A stretch of 64,000 bases of DNA from Gigantopelta aegis (lineage: Eukaryota; Mollusca; Gastropoda; Neomphalida; Peltospiridae), in the NCBI RefSeq assembly GCF_016097555.1, contig NW_024532771.1:62001-126000 (forward strand), in the 5' to 3' direction. Every line of letters begins with the position of its first letter. The stretch's first letter is position 1. Positions 58,094-64,000 of the stretch are shown here, piece after piece. The notes beneath the pieces are model-generated. The model was not told the DNA's origin. It did no database searches and worked only from the letters and a program-made list of their open reading frames with translations. The position numbers and the translations under genes are program-made.

Positions 58094-61000
58094 TCAATTG
58101 GAAATGAAAATATTCAGGTGAAGGTTGTCTTGTACTTTCTCTTCTTCATTTATCTTATTGTATTGCTGGAACAGGTTCTGTTCCAGTATCTCAATTTTGC
58201 TGTCTCTGTTATTGAGCTGTCTCTTTTTTTCATATTTAAAAGAACGAAATGGATGTTTAATAGATTGTGATATAACTGGTAGTAATTTCTGTCTCAACGA
58301 TAACGTTGTAGTAAATTGCTGGTGGACATCTTGATCTTTATTAATAACATTATAATGTTTCTCTCTAGATGTACTAGTTGTAGACTTCATTGTTTCTGTT
58401 ATGATGTATAGTTCATCTGTAGAATCAGTACCCATCTCAGGTAACTTGTTACTGTGACTACTACTGCTCTGATCAACATATTTTTCTAATATCTCAACAA
58501 CTTTGTGATGGCCATTTTGATTTGCAAACTTTAAAGCAGTTAAACCTTTTTGTGTTTGAAGATTAGGATTGGCATTTTCCTTAAGCAAGAGATCAACAAC
58601 TTCATGATGGCCTTGAAGACTAGCCATCATCAGAGCTGTTACACCATTCTGTTTTTGATGATTAAGATTGACATTTTGTTTCAGCAAGAGTTCAACTATT
58701 TTGTAATGGCCATTCCAACAAGCTGACATCAAAGTTGTCTGTTCATTATGCGTTTGAAGATGGGGATCAGCATTTGCTTTTAGTAAAAGCTCAACAATTT
58801 GGTAATGGCCATTCTGACTGGCAGACATTAAAGCAGTCCAACCTTCTTGGTTTTGAAGATTAGCATCAGCATTTTCTTTTAGAAGAAGCTCAACTACTTG
58901 GTAATGGTCATTCTGAGTGGCTGATATTAAAGCAGTCCAACCATTTTGTGTTTGAATATTAAGATCAGCTTTTTCTTTGAGAAGAAGCTCAACTACTTGG
59001 TGATGGCCATTCTCACTGGCAGATATTAAAGCAGTCCAACCATTTTGTGTTTGAAGATTAGGATCAGCTTTTTCTTTGAGAAGAAGCTCAACTACTTGGT
59101 AATGGCCATTCTTACTGGCAAACATTAAAGCAGTCCAACCTCCTTGATTTTGAAGATTAGCATCAGCATTTTCTTTGAGAAGAAGCTCAACTACTTGGTG
59201 ATGGCCATTCTCACTGGCAGATATTAAAGCAGTCCAACCATTTTGTGTTTGAAGATTAGGATCAGCTTTTTCTTTGAGAAGAAGCTCAACTACTTGGTAA
59301 TGGCCATTCTTACTGGCAAACATTAAAGCAGTCCAACCTCCTTGATTTTGAAGATTAGCATCAGCATTTTCTTTGAGAAGAAGCTCAACTACTTGGTGAT
59401 GGCCATTCTCACTGGCAGATATTAAAGCAGTCCAACCATTTTGTGTTTGAAGATTAGGATCAGCTTTTTTCTTTGAGAAGAAGCTCAACTACTTGGTAAT
59501 GGTCATTCTTACTGGCAAACATTAAAGCAGTCCAACCATCTTGGTTTTGAAGATTAGCATCAGCATTTTCTTTGAGAAGAAGCTCAACTACTTGGTGATG
59601 GTCATTCTCACTGGCAAACATTAAAGCAGTCCTACCATCTTGTGTTTGAAGATTAGGATCAGCATTTATTTTGAGAAGAAGTTCAATGACTTGGTAATGG
59701 CCATTATCACTAGCAAGCATTAAAGCAGTCGTACCATATTGTGTTTGAAGATTAGGACCAGCATTTTCTTTGAGAAGAAGCTCAATGACTTGGTAATGGC
59801 CATTATCACTAGCAAGCATTAAAGCAGTCATACCATATTGTGTTTGAAGATTAGGACCAGCATTTTCTTTGAGAAGAAGCTCAATGACTTGGTAATGGCC
59901 ATTATCACTAGCAAGCATTAAAGCAGTCATACCATCTTGTGTTTGAAGATTAGGATCAGCATTTTCTTTGAGAAGAAGCTCAATGACTTGATAATGGCCA
60001 TTATCACTAGCAAGCATTAAAGCAGTCGTACCATCTTGTGTTTGAAGATTAGGATCAGCATTTATTTTGAGAAGACGTTCAATGACTTGGTAATGGCCAT
60101 TATCACTAGCAAGCATTAAAGCAGTCGTACCATCTTGTGTTTGAAGATTAGGATCAGCATTTATTTTGAGAAGAAGTTCAATGACTTGGTAATGGCCATT
60201 ATCACTAGCAAGCATTAAAGCAGTCATACCATATTGTGTTTGAAGATTAGGATCAGCATTTTCTTTGAGAAGAAGCTCAATGACTTGGTAATGGCCATTA
60301 TCACTAGCAAGCATTAAAGCAGTCCTACCATCTTGCATTTGAAGATTAGGATCAGCATTTATTTTGAGAAGAAGTTCAATGACTTGGTAATGGCCATCCT
60401 CACTGGCAAACATTAAAGCAGTCCTACCATCTTGTGTTTGAAGATTAGGATCAGCATTTATTTTGAGAAGAAGCTCAATGATTTGGTAATGGCCATTTTG
60501 ACAAGCAATCATTAAAGCTGTTTTACCATACTGCATTTGAAGATTAGGATTGGCATTTTCCTTAAGCAAGAGATCAACCACTTGGTCATGACCTTGTACA
60601 CTAGCCATTATCAGAGCTGTTGAACCATTCTGTTTTTGATGATTTATATTTATATTTTGTTTAAGGAAAAGTTCAACTATTGTGTAATGGCCATTCCAAC
60701 AAGCTGACATCAAAGCTGTCTGTCCTTTTTCTGTTAGAAGATTGGGATCAGCATTTTCTTTGAGAAGAAGTTCAATGACTTGGTAATGGCCATTCTCACT
60801 GGCAAACATTAAAGCAGTCGCACCATCTTGTGTTTGAAGATTAGGATCAGCGTTTTCTTTGAGAAGAAGCTCAATGACTTGATAATGGCCATTATTACTA
60901 GCAAGCATTAAAGCAGTCCTACCATCTTGCATTTGAAGATTAGGATCAGCATTTATTTTGAGAAGAAGTTCAATGACTTGGTAATGGCCATCCTCACTGG

Positions 61001-64000
61001 CAAACATTAAAGCAGTCCTACCATCTTGTGTTTGAAGATTAGGATCAGCATTTATTTTGAGAAGAAGCTCAATGATTTGATAATGGCCATTTTGACAAGC
61101 AATCATTAAAGCTGTTTTACCATACTGCATTTGAAGATTAGGATTGGCATTTTTCTTAAGCAAGAGATCAACTACTTGGTCATGACCTTGTAAACTAGCC
61201 ATTATCAGAGCTGTTGAACCATTCTGTTTTTGATGATTTATATTTATATTTTGTTTAAGTAAAAGTTCAACTATTGTGTAATGGCCATTCCAACAAGCTG
61301 ACATCAAAGCTGTCTGTCCTTTTTCTGTTAGAAGATTGGGATCAGCATTTTCTTTGAGATAAAGTTCAATGACTTGGTAATGGCCATTGTCACTGGCAAG
61401 CATTAAAGCAGTCGCACCATCTTGTGTTTGAAGATTAGGATCAGCGTTTTCTTTGAGAAGAAGCTCAATGACTTGATAATGGCCATTATTACTAGCAAGC
61501 ATTAAAGCAGTCCTACCATCTTGTGTTTGAAGATTAGGATCAGCATTTTCTTTGAGAAGAAGCTCAATGACTTGGTAATGGCCATTATCACTAGCAAGCA
61601 TTAAAGCAGTCCTACCATCTTGCATTTGAAGATTAGGATCAGCATTTATTTTGAGAAGAAGCTCAATGATTTGGTAATGGCCATTTTGACAAGCAATCAT
61701 TAAAGCTGTTTTACCATACTGCATTTGAAGATTAGGATTGGCATTTTCCTTAAGCAAGAGATCAACCACTTGGTCATGACCTTGTAAACTAGCCATTATC
61801 AGAGCTGTTGAACCATTCTGTTTTTGATGATTTATATTTATATTTTGTTTAAGTAAAAGTTCAACTATTGTGTAATGGCCATTCCAACAAGCTGACATCA
61901 AAGCTGTCTGTCCTTTTTCTGTTAGAAGATTGGGATCAGCATTTTCTTTGAGAAGAAGTTCAATGACTTGGTAATGGCCATTGTCACTGGCAAGCATTAA
62001 AGCAGTCGCACCATCTTGTGTTTGAAGATTAGGATCAGCGTTTTCTTTGAGAAGAAGCTCAATGACTTGATAATGGCCATTATTACTAGCAAGCATTAAA
62101 GCAGTCCTACCATCTTGTGTTTGAAGATTAGGATCAGCATTTTCTTTGAGAAGAAGCTCAATGACTTGGTAATGGCCATTATCACTAGCAAGCATTAAAG
62201 CAGTCCTACCATCTTGCATTTGAAGATTAGGATCAGCATTTATTTTGAGAAGAAGCTCAATGATTTGGTAATGGCCATTTTGACAAGCAATCATTAAAGC
62301 TGTTTTACCATACTGCATTTGAAGATTAGGATTGGCATTTCCTTAAGCAAGAGATCAACCACTTGGTCATGACCTTGTAAACTAGCCATTATCAGAGCTG
62401 TTGAACCATTCTGTTTTTGATGATTTATATTTATATTTTGTTTAAGTAAAAGTTCAACTATTGTGTAATGGCCATTCCAACAAGCTGACATCAAAGCTGT
62501 CTGTCCTTTTTCTGTTAGAAGATTGGGATCAGCATTTTCTTTGAGAAGAAGTTCAATGACTTGGTAATGGCCATTGTCACTGGCAAGCATTAAAGCAGTC
62601 GCACCATCTTGTGTTTGAAGATTAGGATCAGCGTTTTCTTTGAGAAGAAGCTCAAAGAGTTGGTAATGGCCATTCTCACTGGCAAGCATTAAAGCAGTCC
62701 AACCATTTTGTGTTTGAAGATTAGGATCAGCATTTTGTTTGAGAAGAAGCTCAATGACTTTGTAATGGCCATTCTCACTAACATACATTAGAGCTGTCCA
62801 ACCATTATATTGCTGTATGTTAGGATTAGCTTGAGCTTGAAGTAGCATTTCAGCTATGTTGTATGAGTTATTCTTACATTCTATTATTAGTGCATTGTTA
62901 CCATAATAATCTTGAATATTCACATTAGCTCCTGATGATATTAGTGTCTGTACAACTTGTTCATATTCCCCATTTGTAGCTGACATTAATGCTGTTTGTC
63001 CTTCTTCATTTTGGTAGTCATATTGGCTCCTAGTTCCAGTAGTAATATGACATCTTTATTACGACCAGCTTGTGCTGCTTGAAGTAGTGATTGTTCAAAG
63101 GTGAAAGCTGTATTCTCTTCTTCCATTAAAATAGGTGTGTCATTTATGAACATTTCGAAGATACCAACTTGATACATGAACTCTGTTTTCTTAGCTGCCA
63201 TAAGTATGAGAGATTGTGATTGTGAGCGAGGTGCTAGGAATCTAACACAAATTGATCCTGCTCAACACGAATGTGGGTCAAAAAATGATCTTTTTTGTAA
63301 AATAAGTACTTTATAAGCTTCTCAAAATTTTGAAATGTCACTTGTTGCCATGTTTCAGTTAGTTTGATGATAACTTCACATGTTGCTTCTGTTTGCAGTG
63401 CTTCTTCAATAGAGGTTTTGAAATGTTTTAGTGGAGTTGACCCCTTAAATGCTTTAAGCTCAATTGAATATGCTTTTAGATCTCTTTGTAGGTTGTTTTC
63501 AGAAAGAAACTCATTAACAATGCTTTCTATTAATTTGTAATTAAGAAAGCAATAATGAGGCTTGATTGCATTGAATAATTTATCAATTGTTGGTAGTTCA
63601 GTCAATCCTGTGTCTTCTATGAACTCTTCAATATGTATTGCTATATCGGCTAATTTTAATTCAGTGCTAGTTTTGATCAGGTCATCAAGGCAACGCCTGA
63701 CTCTGCGTACTAGTGAAGCAAACTTATTTCTAAGTCCTTCAAGTTTTGTGGCAACTTCACCTTCAGAGCTAACTGGTAATTCTGTTGTTTTCATCTCATT
63801 ATGGCTCCCTAGAGTTTGGTAATGCTGTGTTGAATGAATAGTGTCTTCTCTGGGTAGTTTTCTTTCTTTGGCATCTTTTTTCACTTCATCAGTTTCAGCT
63901 AATTTGTCATTTTGACTGTGTGTATCTACAACAGAACAAGGCACTTACGTAAATGCTTTTCATATCCATTATACACTCACCTTGATAGTGATCTACTGGT
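58094..64000 (-). CDS. Giant ankyrin-repeat protein with demosponge-type N-terminal module (5' incomplete)
   Basis: A partial exon, 63981-64000, precedes one very long exon, 58094-63925; the junction restores frame (HYQ then DTHSQ). Product order: charged start; a helical module of about 230 residues (LPTIDKLFNAIKPHYCFLNY, KLTETWQQVTFQNFEKLIKY); a short block SICVRFLAPRSQSQSLI, QVGIFEMFINDTPILMEEE; then about 47 ankyrin repeats of 33 residues (GHYQVIELLLKENADPNLQ). It ends with a Ser/Thr- and Lys-rich tail of about 130 residues, QDNLHLNIFISN, stop. From memory, the N-terminal module precedes ankyrin arrays in many Amphimedon models. Ankyrin repeats bind proteins; the function here is unknown. 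Breaks near 63257, 63010, 62339 and 59467 each sit in a short homopolymer and split the frame. Correcting each by one base gives one frame of about 1,940 codons. No membrane segment or signal peptide seen. Confidence 0.88.
58960..59660 (-). repeat. 198-bp higher-order repeat (two ankyrin units)
   Basis: CATTTTGTGTTTG recurs at 59041, 59239 and 59437, spaced 198 bp, with QNGW and QGGW units alternating. Confidence 0.9.
60480..62900 (-). repeat. 594-bp higher-order repeat (six ankyrin units)
   Basis: The marker CCATTTTGACAAGCAATC starts at 60493, 61087, 61681 and 62275, spaced exactly 594 bp, which is six 99-bp ankyrin units. Within each block the order of unit types is the same: QYGK, two QDGR, QDGA, EKGQ, QNGS. 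Sequence identity between blocks is very high. Confidence 0.95.
63234..63925 (-). other. N-terminal module of the ankyrin protein
   Basis: An alpha-helical, all-cytosolic-looking domain before the ankyrin array, with blocks RRCLDDLIKTSTELKLADIA, LPTIDKLFNAIKPHYCFLNY, SENNLQRDLKAYSIELKAF and VTFQNFEKLIKYLFYKKDHF. The downstream SICVRFLAP stretch belongs to it but lies in the next frame because of a missing G at about 63257. I do not know a Pfam name for it; the resemblance to demosponge ankyrin proteins is from memory. Confidence 0.6.

Overview
This window is metazoan nuclear DNA, most likely from a demosponge. It is AT-rich, with intron-dense genes, introns that are either about 50 bp or swollen by tandem repeats, and a very large ankyrin-repeat gene. 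As I remember them, that gene's N-terminal module matches ankyrin proteins of Amphimedon-type sponges. There are no bacterial operons, CRISPR arrays or recognisable virus genes.

Layout: (1) 1-14295, plus strand, the C-terminal half of nucleoporin Nup54 in six exons, with its 5' part outside the window. (2) 15750-16782, minus strand, a paired-like homeobox gene. (3) 17082-36379, minus strand, a nine-finger TFIIIA (GTF3A) gene spread over 19 kb by repeat-filled introns. (4) 36545-38574, minus strand, a SPATA4-like cilium/flagellum gene. (5) 38637-39831, plus strand, an NXT1/NXT2 (p15) mRNA-export cofactor, head-to-head with SPATA4 across only 62 bp that hold a near-perfect RFX X-box. (6) 42080-56979, minus strand, a full-length TAF1 (largest TFIID subunit, double bromodomain) in 38 recognised exons. 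A 1.9-kb 21-bp satellite lies between the convergent NXT and TAF1 3' ends. (7) 58094-64000, minus strand, an ankyrin gene with about 47 repeats, most of it one 5.8-kb exon with higher-order periods of 198 and 594 bp. Its 5' end is beyond the window.

Functionally, most of the genes serve nuclear gene expression: TFIID, 5S rRNA transcription, mRNA export, the nuclear pore and a homeodomain regulator. I have no evidence that they are co-regulated beyond the shared SPATA4/NXT promoter.

Every multi-exon gene contains single-base frame breaks, mostly in short homopolymers, while the protein on both sides stays conserved. I read these as indel errors in the assembly rather than pseudogenes. Exon boundaries come from GT-AG sites plus remembered protein homology; the junctions I could not reconcile are named. 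The rest is introns and repeats: many minisatellites (20, 21, 22, 37, 45, 54, 55, 58 and 60 bp units), CATC/GA/CA/TAA microsatellites, and dispersed short palindromes (TGTACATGTACA, CAGCTG). Most long uninterrupted reading frames in the window are translations of these repeats, not genes.
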